Of a DNA stretch of 64,000 nt, positions 52,201 to 63,375 are shown piece after piece. A program made the position numbers and the translations under genes. The DNA comes from Caprimulgus europaeus (lineage: Eukaryota; Chordata; Aves; Caprimulgiformes; Caprimulgidae), in NCBI GenBank assembly GCA_907165065.1, contig OU015523.1:44970202-45034201 (forward strand), given 5' to 3'. The notes beneath the pieces are model-generated. The model saw only the letters and a program-made list of their open reading frames with translations. It was not told the origin of the DNA and did no database searches. Positions within the stretch are counted from its first letter, which is position 1. Each line of letters begins with the position of its first letter.

Positions 52201-52663
52201 TCAAAAGAAGATTTTTTTTTTTAAATAAATAGGGTAAGATTTTCTGGTTTTACAAGTAGTATTTTAAAACATAGGCAAGCAACTGCATAGCTTAATATAC
52301 ATCTTAATTGTTATTTCATAAGAAATTTGCTCCGTTATCTTTAATAAGACATACACCTACTTGTGTAGGTACATGTGATACATGCAAAGTTAAATTTAGA
52401 TGAAAACTGGAATTCATTTAAAAATACACAGACCATCTTCAGCTGCTAGAAAACAAAAACCATGTATTTCTTACATATACAAACATTTGGAAGTTTATAA
52501 AAACATGTTTTGCCTTTTAAACGCTTTGGCAAATAAACTAAGTATAATTTGCAGTTAGTGATTTAGCTGATTATTTCTGGTCACTGTGTCCCACCAAATC
52601 CCAGAACAAATGGACCTTATCCCCTCATATCCTTCTACCTCGTCATCGTATCTAAACTTCAGG
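43268..52663 (-). other. REPS2 intron 1, segment between the LTR and the AAAAT repeat
   Basis: AT-rich intron DNA with short A runs (44813-44835, 45319-45365, 49566-49580), a small (AAT)n at about 51313-51331 and an A run at 51775-51788. No gene or interspersed repeat was recognised. Confidence 0.75.
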
Positions 52664-52791
52664 AAAAATAAAATAAAATAAAATAAAATAAAATAAAATA
52701 AAATAAAATAAAATAAAATAAAATAAAATAAAATAAAATAAAATAAAATAAAATAAAATAAAATAAAATAAAATAAAATAAAATAAAATAA

Positions 52792-52822
<31 letters not shown>

Positions 52823-52834
52823 TAAAAATAAAAT
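52664..52834 (+). repeat. (AAAAT)n / (AAAAAT)n microsatellite
   Basis: After one AAAAAT there are 26 uninterrupted AAAAT units (52670-52799), then 5 AAAAAT units (52800-52829) and a last AAAAT. On the REPS2 sense strand it reads (ATTTT)n. The 112-residue frame that crosses it is only the translated repeat. Confidence 0.97.
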
Positions 52835-55800
52835 ACTCCCAATAGAGTTCTAAATTTTACGCACTGGTCACCAAATAATGCTCCCGAATACACCGGAAAA
52901 AGAAAGTATTCCCTCTGTTCAGGAAGAGGGGATTACCATTTGTCCACTGTTGGTTTTCTACTCCAGCAACCTTTGCTAGTCAATTATCCACCAACTCAGC
53001 TGTTCATCTGACAGTCTTCAAAAGTTGAACTAGCACATATTGCTCATTAATGTTTTCTTTTACCATACTGTCGGTATGTTTAGATGCTAATACATCAAAG
53101 AATCTTGCTTTACAAATATTATATCAAACGTATTTCTCAATTCATAATATTTTAATTTTAAATAGGTTATTTATCCTGATTCCTTGTCACAGAAATCCTT
53201 GTTCCATCATTCATGAATCTATCTTGGCTAAGTTTTTCAGCTCAGCTACATTCATGTTTCCAGAGTTTATGCCAAACCTCTTTTGTGGTGGGTGTCTATG
53301 ATAGATTCCCCTACTGAAGTAGGTGAATTCTGTGTATCACATGTTCTTTGCATAATGAATTGTAGACAACATCAATCAACCTGTATATAAACATCACAAT
53401 ACTGACAGCATACTGCTGTAGACAGATGCATGACGTTGTACTCAATGGTTTGGTGAACCCACTGCACTTAATGTAAGTACCTTGACAAAAACACTTATTT
53501 AAATAAAAATAAAAACCATTCTTCATCATCACTGCTTCACACTGTAGCAAACTCTCATGAAGGAAGTTACTTATTTTCATCCCAACAGATCCTTTTTCTC
53601 CATCCTTGTTGTAGAATTAATTTAAATCACTGGCACAGCAAAACACTATTTTATTGGAAAATAAACTAATTAATTCATACTTGGTTGTAATGAGGGTTAA
53701 TTAGTGAAGGCTGCAGGTCTTCACCAGGCTAATGCTGACCATCCCACTGAATGTCTGTGACAAGCAGGTCTACGAGTTGCTGGTTTTACAGAGGGATCTG
53801 AAACGCACTTGGGAAGGAACAGCTTCTACAAATCTTCTACCACGTGTCTCAAAGCTGAGGCACTCAAAACTACTAATCTTGTATGTAGTGACTACTAAAT
53901 GAGAGTTTAAATGATAAACAGTAGTTTAAAGATGTACTAGGACCTCATTTTTTTTAATGAAATATATTGCTTCAGGTGAAGTTTTACACTTTGGTAAAAT
54001 TTGGTAGATTTTTTATTTTTAATAAAGAGCACTACTGTGTTTTTTACATCTCTATTTTATATGTTCTTACTTATATAAACACAAGTTTGCTTGTTACTCT
54101 AGAAAGGTTATGACAGTTTGGGGGATTGTGGCCAGAAGTACTGATATTGAAACGTCAGTTTCCCTTTCCTCTTCTTGCTGTGCCACTTGCATGAAGTTGT
54201 AACCCCCTTTTGTTTCTTCCTGACTCAAAGACATCAGCAGGATGTAATTTCTCCACATGTACTCTAACCCAACTTTCATGGACTTTCTGTTAGTCAGTCA
54301 GCTAAATCACATTGCGAACACTAGCGTAATGCCAAATTCTGTCAAGGGGCACAACAGAGTGAGTATTATCTTTTATAAAGTAACATTAAGCCCAGAATTT
54401 TCTCACTCAAAAAGTTCCTGTTTTAACCAACACAGTTCTTATCCTTCTCTGCCTGTTAGAGGCAGACAGTTAATCCCACCCCAGCTAGCACGTAGGTAGT
54501 AATTTATGCTTATGGAGTAAAAAAAACTATAGAAAAGCCAACCCTTACTGGCCTTTTTCCAAAGAAAAATCAACTTAGCAATTTTTTTTTAATTTATTCA
54601 CACTTCTGCTTTTTGAACACAAAAATATGGTTAAACTGTAGAGTTGTTTCTATAGAGACAAGTCATGATAAACACAAGTTAACTCACGAAGCCTGTGGAA
54701 AAAAAGCAAGATCGTTGGTCTGCATTCCTTATTCACACAGAGCTGGAAGGAGAGTTCCAGCTAAAAAAATGCTGCATCTGTGCAGCTCCAGCATCATACA
54801 ATTAGTACTTGTCATCCCTGGAGCTCAAAATAACACAGTGTGTTCATTTTCAGAGGAAAGAATGCATTTTCTTAAGAAAATTGGATCTCTGTGCTGATAG
54901 CACAAGTCTGCAAATAAGATTAAGGTTTATAAAAATGGGAATTAAAGATATCATCAACCAAGTGAGAATTAATCAAGTAAGTAAAAAAATAATAGAGAGA
55001 GAGAAGCATTTCAGTGTAAATCTGGAGTCCAATCCTGCTCCATAATTTCTCAGACAAAACCTTCAGAAACCACAGCAATACCGACAAACAGTAAAACGAG
55101 CACAGGGCACCTCTCCTTTACTGATCAGTGGGTGATGACTTCATAAAGCACCATTTTACCTGAAATCCACGCAGATGTCAGCCCATTGGTGCTCAGCACC
55201 TGTAGCAAATGCACTTTGGGGTCCTGGACTCCAGGAGCAGAAGCTGTACTCGCTGGTGGCTGGCTTCAAAACAGGGGCACAAATTGATTGCCCAAAACAA
55301 GACAAGGAAAAACAGCCACTGCCGACACCCGTGGCACAGGGGCTGGTGTGGGGTACTGACATCCCACCACGCGCAGGGAGCACAAGCACAACGAACCGCT
55401 ACTGACACCTCGACAGACTCGCCAGTCTTGGCTACACTTGTAGAGACCTCCCTCCATAGATCAATATTGAGCTATGTAACAGAGTACGCTGCGGGATCGC
55501 CTTTTTGCTTCAGTGATATTTTTGTGGCCCCAGTGAGTTCAAAACACTTATTTTTTCAAAAACTTTTTTTCTTTGAGCAAATCCAGCTCTTTTTCTCTTT
55601 ATTAGGAGACAAAACATAGAGAACACCATTTTCAACTGGACAGACAGGGGTAAATATAAATCTGGCTGATGCTGTTCAGTTTCTTGCATTTCTGACAGTC
55701 TCCATGTGACTAGTCTGTTCCTTCCTCCTTTGACATACTGTAAAAAATAAAAATAAAAACAATCCCAGCATGGATCTTTCATGCAAGAGATTATAGACAT

Positions 55801-58800
55801 TTTACAGAGTTACTTTAAAAGCCCCTGGTGAAAGATCTGCCACAGGCCTTGTGCAAGTCTAAATAAAATCTTAATGGTTCTGCCTTTAACCACACTACAT
55901 GTCTAGTCAAAAACTTTCATTATACGGGGGAGGTATGATTATACCGTACACAAAAGCCATGCTGTCCTGTCCCTGTCATGCCCTTCTCTGTCCTGTGAAG
56001 TGTCTGATGTTTTTAATTTTAGTGCCAACTTCAACCATTTTTCCAGAACTGAAATAACTCTTGCCGAGTTCATTCTTCAATCCCTTCCTTAAGGAAAGTT
56101 ATATAGGTACAACCTCTGCTGCACCCTGTTGCCCAGCAGAATAGCTGGCTTTAATGAGCCTGGGTGTAATGAATCTGTGTTCAATCATTTCATTCTTAGC
56201 AAGACCCAGGACTCTTGGGTGCAGACCATCTGCTCCTACTGACCTGGCTGCTCTTGGATTTTTTCCATTTATTCCAGCATTTCCTCTTCTGGCACATGCT
56301 CTCACATTCCCTACCTGCTCTCTGTTACCGAGCCTCTTTCATCTAAACAACCTCTTAGATCCTGCCAACTAACCTTAAACCACACAAACCCCTTGCCTGT
56401 TTGCTGCTTGGGAGCAGCACGTGTTGTTGTCTCTCCCAGAGGAATTGCCATATCCAACAGCAGTCCTCCAACCTGGATGCACCCACATGACTTCTGTCCA
56501 GACCGCAAACCCTGCCATTACAGTTAAGGAAGGTGGGAGGAGATTTTCTGTGACGCTTGTGAGCACCTCTCTGATCAACAAGAAATCTCAAAGACTGTAT
56601 AACGAAAGGCTCCTTTCTCAAAGACTTATCCCACTTATTACACAAGTACAAATCCCTAAAGACAACAGCACACGCTCAAGACTTTGACGTGGCACTGAAT
56701 GCCAGTTCTAGAAGCATACTGATCTGTAAAATTGCTCCTCAATTAATATCTAGAGAATAAGAAGCTGTAAGCTGCACATTGCTTGCACAATAGTCCATAG
56801 CTGCTGCTTCTTATAGCCCACACAAGGGCCAGGGAATGGTGTTAATCACCTTCTGGACTGTGGAGACTCAGCTTAATAGAAATCCATAACTGGTTTCCAA
56901 CCCAAATCTCCTCATTTTTGACATGACAAAACTCAGCATGTCCATTTCTCAGTGGGTCAGTAGGGATGACTGCATACTAAACACTAATTGTGATAGATGG
57001 GGGTTTTAAAAAGCATTTCAAAAAAGAAAAGAAAACTTTCATGATCAACAATTATTTCAAAGAAAACATGTTATCTTAGTGCAAACAAGCTGCCTCTGCC
57101 CAAAACTGGTGTTCCCTGCACTAGCAGAAAAAATACACCATGAACCTCTGTGGCTTGTTCCCATAATTGTTAGAATGGTAGGGTTTTTAAACAAACTATT
57201 AGATTGCTTTTTGGAGTATGATAAAAGACAAAATATCAGTAAACTCCTCAAACAATATTGTGGGTTTTCCCCTATCAGAACATCCACATATCCTTTTTTT
57301 TTTTTTAAAAAAAAAAAAACACATTATGTTAATTCAGTTTTTTCTTACGCTCTGGAAATGTTAGTAAGAATACCTGACAGCAGTGGGTTTTGAGGACAGG
57401 CATTACAGTCATAGAGCAAAACATCACTGTGATTAGTGCCATATAAACAAGAAGGGGAGGGCAGGAAGGACAAAGAGAAACAGCCCCAAATCCCACAGGC
57501 CTTATTATCTGAATATTCCTGAAGCAAATTACAGGCTTGTTTCCCAGTAACATTCTCCTCACAGCATAAATATACCTGGAAATAATCTAAAATAATGAAA
57601 CACAACAAGAACATTAAAAAAACCCCCAACATTTCCAGGCTTAAGTCACACATTACAATCAAAATAACCCGCAAAGGGTAAGGAACTAAAAGGCAAAAAT
57701 AAGAGGGTTTTTTTCCATACTACTTTGGAAAATGAAGTGACTAATACCAAAGTCACACAAATTTACCAACAGGGTTTTAACAAGTTCCTTAAATATGACT
57801 TATTTGAAATTAAATGCCTCCTTCTTCCTCTTTGCAAAAGACCTATTCTCGGTGCTACGTCTACGTGAAACCTCTACTTTCACCGCTCAATTCACCTGCA
57901 AGACCAAGGCCACAGCCCGGCTCAAAACGAAGCAGCGCGACAACGCTTGGTAACATTTTTGTTTTGCACATCTGGTTAACAGTGCAAGTAAGAGAGGAAA
58001 AATATCCTTGACATATCATCATTTTCATTCAGAATAAGCCATGTAATATGAATTTATATAAGTCATAATGAGATAACCTGTAGAAGAACTTAGTACTCTC
58101 ATGCAGTGGCCAGGTATAACTATACTTCAGCTCAATTTCAACATTATTTTTTTCTGCTTGGTAAATAGAGACTACTGCAGAAAAAAAAAAAACAACTTGT
58201 ATCTTGTAAATAAAAATAATCAAAAGACAGGATTACCCTGCCACTGTTTAGCTTGCTGCCAGAAGTATTATGCAACTACAGTGCATTAGTCAAATTACTA
58301 ATCCACAGGTGGCAAAGCCCACAAGCCAGCTCTTCCCTGTCACTGGACGCTGGATGGCACAAGCCTTCTCACACCCTCACCGAGCTCCTCCTCACAACCA
58401 GGGAGGGTTTCGCCTCAGCCTCTGCTGGGGACCTCTTCTGCTGCTCTGATGCTGCCAGAGCCTCTCACGTCCCACCTCAGTGTATCTCCTCTCAAGAGCA
58501 GACACATAAACACCACAGCGTCGTTTCACCTACAGAATTGTTTTTTCCTCAACAAAACAACAATTAAAAAACCTAAATACCAGGAATTAAACACATCGCG
58601 TGTCCTTTACAGCTCTGCGAACGCAGTGATATTCGGGGGCCCTTTGGAGAAAGTCAGGGACATGAGCGGTCTGTCCCGGGGACCCGCACCCAGACCCCGC
58701 AGGGCACGGCGCAGCCCGACGCCTCACCCAGGGACACGGAGCCACCGCACCACCAAGCCTCGGGGCACGGCCTGTCCCGACACACCAGCACCGGGGAGGA

Positions 58801-59178
58801 AGAACACGACCCCCGGCCATCGGCAATGCCGGCAGCTCGTCTGAGGAGAGAAGCCAGACACGCAGCAGCCCCGGGCGCCGCCAGCCGCGCCGCTGCGGGC
58901 AGAAGCCGTGTCCCGCTCCCGCGGCGCTTCGGCGCCGGCATCGACCCGCGCCCGACGCAGCAGCCGCGGACGGAGATGCCGCTTGTTCCTGTCCCCCGGC
59001 CCCGCACACAGGGCAAGGCTGGGCTGGGGCGTCAGGGCACCGGCCCGCCACGCAGCCCAGCCCCTAACTTTCCGGCAGAGGCAGCGGCAGCCCCATCTCC
59101 TGGGGCTGCGGGAGCGGGTCCCGTCCCGTTCCCTGTCTCCCCGCAACTTTGGGGCGATGCGGCCGCCCCGCGACCCAC
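52835..59178 (-). other. REPS2 intron 1, 5' segment
   Basis: AT-rich intron that turns into the CpG island at about 58.6 kb. A GC-richer patch at about 55160-55420 and a weak pol-like reading at 56096-56305 (minus) are the only notable parts; neither could be assigned. Confidence 0.75.
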
Positions 59179-59388
59179 CTGGTGCAGCGTGTCCGGGGGC
59201 AGCTGCGAGGCCCGGAACAGCTCGCCCACGCTGCTGCCGCCGGCGGCCGCCTCGGGGGGCGGGCAGCACCGCGAGAAGAGCTCGGAGTAGCGCTGCTGCT
59301 CGCTCTCGCTCAGCGGCAGGACCAGACCTCCGGTGCCGGCGGCAGCAGCTGCAGCGGCGGCGGGACCCCCCGCCGGCCCCGGCTCCAT
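59179..59388 (-). CDS. REPS2: REPS2 coding exon 1 (start codon, N-terminus, first part of EH domain 1)
   Basis: Encodes residues 1-70 of REPS2/POB1, an EH-domain adaptor of Ral signalling and receptor endocytosis that in known orthologues binds RalBP1 and NPF-containing endocytic proteins. The start ATG sits in CCCACCATGG, a strong Kozak context. The leader has a run of 8 alanines (residues 10-17), like the longer poly-Ala leader of mammalian REPS2. It is followed by LSESEQQRYSELFSRC and ELFRASQLPPDTLHQ, the first helices of EH domain 1. The exon ends in CAG followed by GTGGGT, phase 0, and joins exon 2 in frame. It is shorter than my recollection of the mammalian exon (about 90 residues), because the Ala/Gly-rich parts are shorter. 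It lies inside the CpG island. REPS1 is the nearest alternative, but its N-terminus has no Ala-rich leader. Confidence 0.95.
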
Positions 59389-59447
59389 GGTGGGGCGGCG
59401 CAGGCAGAGCCGGGAGAGGGAGACGGGGCAGCGGGTACCGTGCCGCC

Positions 59448-59478
59448 GGGGAGGGGGGAGCGCCGGGGGGCGGGCGGG
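59448..59478 (+). promoter_or_regulatory. G-quadruplex motif upstream of the REPS2 start codon
   Basis: On the plus strand (the template strand of the gene) runs of 4, 6, 6, 3 and 3 G are separated by loops of 1-6 bases. This fits the four-run G3+ quadruplex rule. It lies 60-90 bp upstream of the ATG, in the 5' UTR or core promoter. Folding is predicted, not shown. Confidence 0.5.
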
Positions 59479-59821
59479 AGGCGGTGCCGCGCTGCGGCGG
59501 GGAAGGTGCAGTCCCCGCCTCCCGCCCGGTGCGGCCGCCGCGCTAGCTCCGCAGTGCCCCGGCCGTCAGCGCCGGCAGCTTCTGCCACTGCCTCCACCGC
59601 CCAGCTCCGCCCAGCACCAAGCGGCCCCGCGTCGGGACCCCACCGGTCCCCTGACGGCTCTCTCGGCCTGGCCTGCACCGTGGCCGCCCGGTGCCCGTCT
59701 CCGCCGTACCCCGCCAGCCCCTCGCGGGCTTGCCACGCCTGCCCTGCCGGCACAGCCCCGCCTGGGCGCCCGGGCGAGGGGCTCGGTCCCTGGCCTGCTG
59801 CCCCTGCTTTGGGGGCTGCGC

Positions 59822-59847
59822 CCGCGGAGCTCCGCGGTCGCCATTTT
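59822..59847 (-). promoter_or_regulatory. 16-bp perfect palindrome next to a YY1-type motif
   Basis: CCGCGGAGCTCCGCGG (59822-59837) is its own reverse complement. It touches AAAATGGCGAC (minus strand, 59847-59837), which agrees with the YY1 core motif (AANATGGCG). YY1 sites in CpG-island promoters often lie at or just downstream of the transcription start. This would place a possible start near 59.85 kb, which is inference. Confidence 0.45.
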
Positions 59848-59870
59848 TGTCCCCAGATAGGTACGACGGG

Positions 59871-60335
59871 CCCCCATCGAAAACGGGCCATCGTTCCAAA
59901 AGTTCTGCCGCTGCTGCTGCAAACGCAGCCTGGGCGCTGCAGCGAGGAAATGCAGGCATGGAACAGCCTGGAGTGAGTCCTGGTGGTCAGTTTAATGGAG
60001 AAGCAACACTGTAAATGTTCCCCTTATAGGTCGAGCACCTCCTTAAAAGCCAGGAAGGTCACGACCCAACGTGTACATCCCAGCTACAAGGATGTTTGTG
60101 GGTGTCATACTAGTTTTTGGAGCCTTTCTTTGCAGCGTTTCAAGGAATAAGGTCATCAGCCTAAAGGTGATGCTTGTGAACACCGATGACCCACAGAAGA
60201 GCGCACAGCTCTTTTCACAGCAGCTCTGGTGCTGAGGTGCAGCCTGGCCCAGGAGAAACCAGATTACTCTGTACTGTTAGCAGCAGGTGGCTAGCGCTGT
60301 TAGCCGTGGTCCTAAACAGAAGCCATTTAGGAAGT
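59871..60335. other. Upstream flank of the REPS2 promoter
   Basis: Transition from the CpG island to ordinary intergenic DNA. No element was recognised. Confidence 0.6.
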
Positions 60336-60681
60336 CATGGAATCATAGAAAGGTTTGGGTTGGAAGGGACCTTTAAAGGTCATTAGTCCAACCCCCCTGC
60401 AGTGAGCAGGGACACCTTCAACTAGATCAGGTTGCTCAGAGCCCCATCCAGCCTGACCTTGAATGTTTCCAGGGATGGGGCATCTACCACCTCTCTGGGC
60501 AACCTGGTCCAGTGTTTCACCACCCTCATCCTAAAAAATAGCTTAATATCTTCCTTATATCTAGCCTAAATCTACTTTTAGTTTAAAACCATTACCCCTT
60601 GTCCTGTCGCTACAGGTCCTGCTAAAAAGTTTGTCCCCATCTTTCTTATAGGCCCCCTTTAAGTATTGAAAGGCTGCAGTC
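60336..60681 (-). mobile_element. CR1 LINE fragment (3' part)
   Basis: On the plus strand it begins with the reversed CR1 tail (ATGGAATCATAGAAAGGTTT), then TTGGGTTGGAAGGGACCTTT, and ends near the block corresponding to AAGTATTGAAAGGCTGCAG. It is a 5'-truncated copy about 1 kb upstream of the REPS2 start codon. Confidence 0.93.
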
Positions 60682-62000
60682 TTTTATATGCTTGTTTACT
60701 ATTAATTCTGGCAAAATATAAAATGCAAATGTAATAATTTTACATAATGTTTTTACTGGAAAATATTAGGTTAGGGTTACTTAAGTTAAAATTACTATCA
60801 GTTTAGTTTGCAGTTTGTAAAGCAAAAAAAAAAAAATTGCTAGCTCATCACCTCTGTCCTTGTAAACCAACACCTGTTACCTCTTTTTCCAATCTTTTAA
60901 AAACAGGTACAAGATACTGGTCAGAGGACATGGTACCAGCCATGTGGAGATGACATAAGGCTTTACCTAACTATTGCCATATATAACTATATGACTATCA
61001 TGAAAATAAAATAATGTTTTCAAACTATCTTTTGTAAGAACAGCTGTCTTACAGCTGAACTTGTGAACAAGAGAGATGTTGTGCTGGCAAGCAAAGGAAA
61101 ATACTGTTAACGATTTGTGCTAATTGTGCATTTTCCTGTGCCTGAAGGTGCTCATTGATAACTGACAAGCTCCATACACGTGGTGCTCATGTCTCATCAC
61201 AACAAATACTCCCTTCTCCAACACCTCAGAAGACACCATTTGACTGTTGTTGATGTGCCGGCGTCAGTTTTTCTAAGTATTTCTAAGGTGGACCATGGCA
61301 GGAAGATGTTGGAAACACCCACTGTCCCAGAACACAATAGTCTGTCTTACCAGCCACACCTCTTACTGCAAACACGCACAGCAGCTTTTTTTTTTTTGCC
61401 TTTTTTTTTTTTTCCCTTTGGACAATTTTCTCTTCTTTCTTGACCTGTAAAACTTGCAGTCCTCTCTCCATACATCCCACTCTCATCAGAAATGACAGAG
61501 TGGCTGTATTCAAAAGCAGTCTACCCCAGGATTGTAATCTCCAACATGTCATCCCCAAGGCAGTAAAGAAGTGAACCCCCATAAGATGAGGGAGGAGGCA
61601 GGAAAATCCATCACTCTCATTTCTGCAAAAGTGGTTAAGTGTGAGCTGGTCATACCTAAAAAGGGAATGAACACACGGGGTGCTCAGGTGTGTCTGCCTG
61701 CCACCTTTGAATTGCAGGTGTCCTTCAGCACTTAGCAGTGCCAACCACTTACTCTGCTGAACCCAATACTTCTGGGGAGCTTTGATCCACCCCAGGTGCC
61801 AGAGCCACTTGCAGGACAGTCCAGTGTACCTCAGCTTCCTCTCTGTGCAATGGCATTGATGGTCCTTGCGTGCTTTAAAGTTCTTGTGAGGGTACGTTAG
61901 TTCAGACTGAGAGGCACCTCACGATCTCAGAAGCCATACAAGTATGATAGGAAGAGAGTTTCAACCTTCCTGTTTACAGGGAAGTTGTGACATCATTACA
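60682..62000. other. Intergenic sequence upstream of REPS2
   Basis: No gene was recognised. There is a T-rich stretch at about 61386-61413. The 153-codon minus-strand frame at 61283-61744 has a Lys-rich tail from this stretch and no known similarity. Confidence 0.7.
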
Positions 62001-62190
62001 GGTTACCAAACTTCCCTATAACTAAGAAACGCTATGTATCAGTAGGTCAAAACAATTCAAGTATTTATTGTTTGTTGGAAAAAATAAAGTCAGTAATGTA
62101 AACTGGATTGAAATCTGACTTATCAAAGTATGGTTTAGATCTGTGTGTGGTCCTCCTTTCCTCCTTCCCTCCCCACCCAAATAATAATGC
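62001..62190 (+). repeat. Left arm of a long inverted repeat
   Basis: Aligns without gaps to the reverse complement of 63220-63375 over 62001-62156, then with small gaps to about 62190. By hand count the inner 61 bp (62096-62156 against 63280-63220) differ at one position, and the outer 95 bp at about 22. The core includes GGATTGAAATCTGACTTATC. The family is not recognised. Confidence 0.9.
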
Positions 62191-63191
62191 AATGACTTAC
62201 TCTAACCCCAGCCAGCAGCAGTCCTGCAAACAATCATGTGATCACGTGTGGGAGGGAGACCAAGGTCGTAGTAAAAAAAAAAAAATACTACTTCCAAAGA
62301 CATGCTAGTAGGAATAATGGTAATATGTATGATAGGTATATTTTTTTTCAGGATAAAATCATTGGTATAAATTGTCATTTATAATATGACCTATAATACA
62401 TAATCACCATTAAAAAATCCCTCCCAATATTTTAGTATTTAGGGGATTGAGGGAACTATTTTTATTTCAGTAGTACAGCCAAGGCCCAGTCACTCAAATT
62501 TGTACATTATTTCAGTTATCTTAGGATTCAGATCCTGTCAAACATGCCCTGGCCCAAAAGGCATGAGACCTGTCTGGCAGCTGCTTCCTGTTGGCAATGA
62601 AAACACCCGGCATGTCACTGAAGTGAAGCTTTGGAAACACAAGCAAATAGTTGGCTGGAAAACTGTGATTTAGCTTTTCTCCAATCAGTTTGAGTGAATC
62701 TCACCCATTATTCCTAATAACAATTATTTTTATTTACTTTCTTTGCAAAATGAAAGATGACTTGGAGGACAAGCAACTGGTGGGGTAGGTTTCCCAGCCG
62801 CAGCATCAGCCATGCTTGGAATATAATTGACAAGCTTGTAGTTTCATGTATTAATTCAGCGTGTGAATGCTCTTATTATTCTTGGCATTGTTTCTAGCAT
62901 GATGTTCCATCTCTAAGAAAAACAGAAGAAATAGTTAATGAACTGTAAAATGTGATTGTCTGTTTTCCAGCTTGTTAATACCTCTAATGCATTAAAAACA
63001 TCCAAGAAATAGTAGCTGTTTCCTAGCTCTGGCCTATTAATTGTTTTCAAAAATTGGATGGCATCATAGGTGAAAACTGTCTTTTCTGAGCAGATTGTGG
63101 AAGATGCAGTTCATGTCAGTTTTTTCTGTAAACAACTGAGTACATAAGAGAGAATAACAGTTGGTGTCATAAAATATTTGACAAATATCCA
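62191..63191. other. Spacer between the inverted repeat arms
   Basis: About 1.0 kb of AT-rich DNA. I see no long open frame, no transposase-like reading and no known repeat. A 13-A run lies at about 62273-62285. Confidence 0.7.
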
Positions 63192-63375
63192 TGTATTTAT
63201 TATTTGTGTGGGAGGGGATGGAGGACCACACACAGATCTAAACCATACTTTGGTAAGTCAGATTTCAATCCAGTTTACATAACCGACATTATTTTTTCTA
63301 GCAAACAATAAATACTTGACAAGTTTTGATTTACTAGCATGTAGAATTCCTTAGTTACAGGAAAGTTTTGTAACA
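63192..63375 (-). repeat. Right arm of a long inverted repeat
   Basis: Reverse-complement partner of the arm at 62001-62190. The plus-strand core reads GGAGGACCACACACAGATCT followed by AAACCATACTTTGG. The outer limit at about 63375 is where the similarity to the left arm fades. Confidence 0.9.

Larger units (their letters stand above)
58640..59870. promoter_or_regulatory. CpG island covering the REPS2 promoter and exon 1
   Basis: The composition changes sharply from AT-rich flanks to a very GC- and CpG-rich block. It covers the start of intron 1, exon 1 and several hundred bases upstream of the start codon. GGGCGG-type boxes occur at about 59394-59400 and 59465-59480. I see no TATA box. This is the usual layout of a broadly used vertebrate promoter. 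The transcription start cannot be placed from sequence alone; it should lie between about 59400 and 59900 on the minus strand. Confidence 0.85.

Noticed and set aside
52555-52893. 112-codon minus-strand frame rich in Phe, Tyr, Ile and Leu
   Set aside because: It is only the translation of the AAAAT/AAAAAT microsatellite.
58724-59976. Several long overlapping open frames on both strands in the CpG island (up to 275 codons)
   Set aside because: Stop codons are rare in very GC-rich DNA. Their Pro/Ala/Arg/Gly-rich translations are shadows. Only the frame starting at 59388 matches a known protein.
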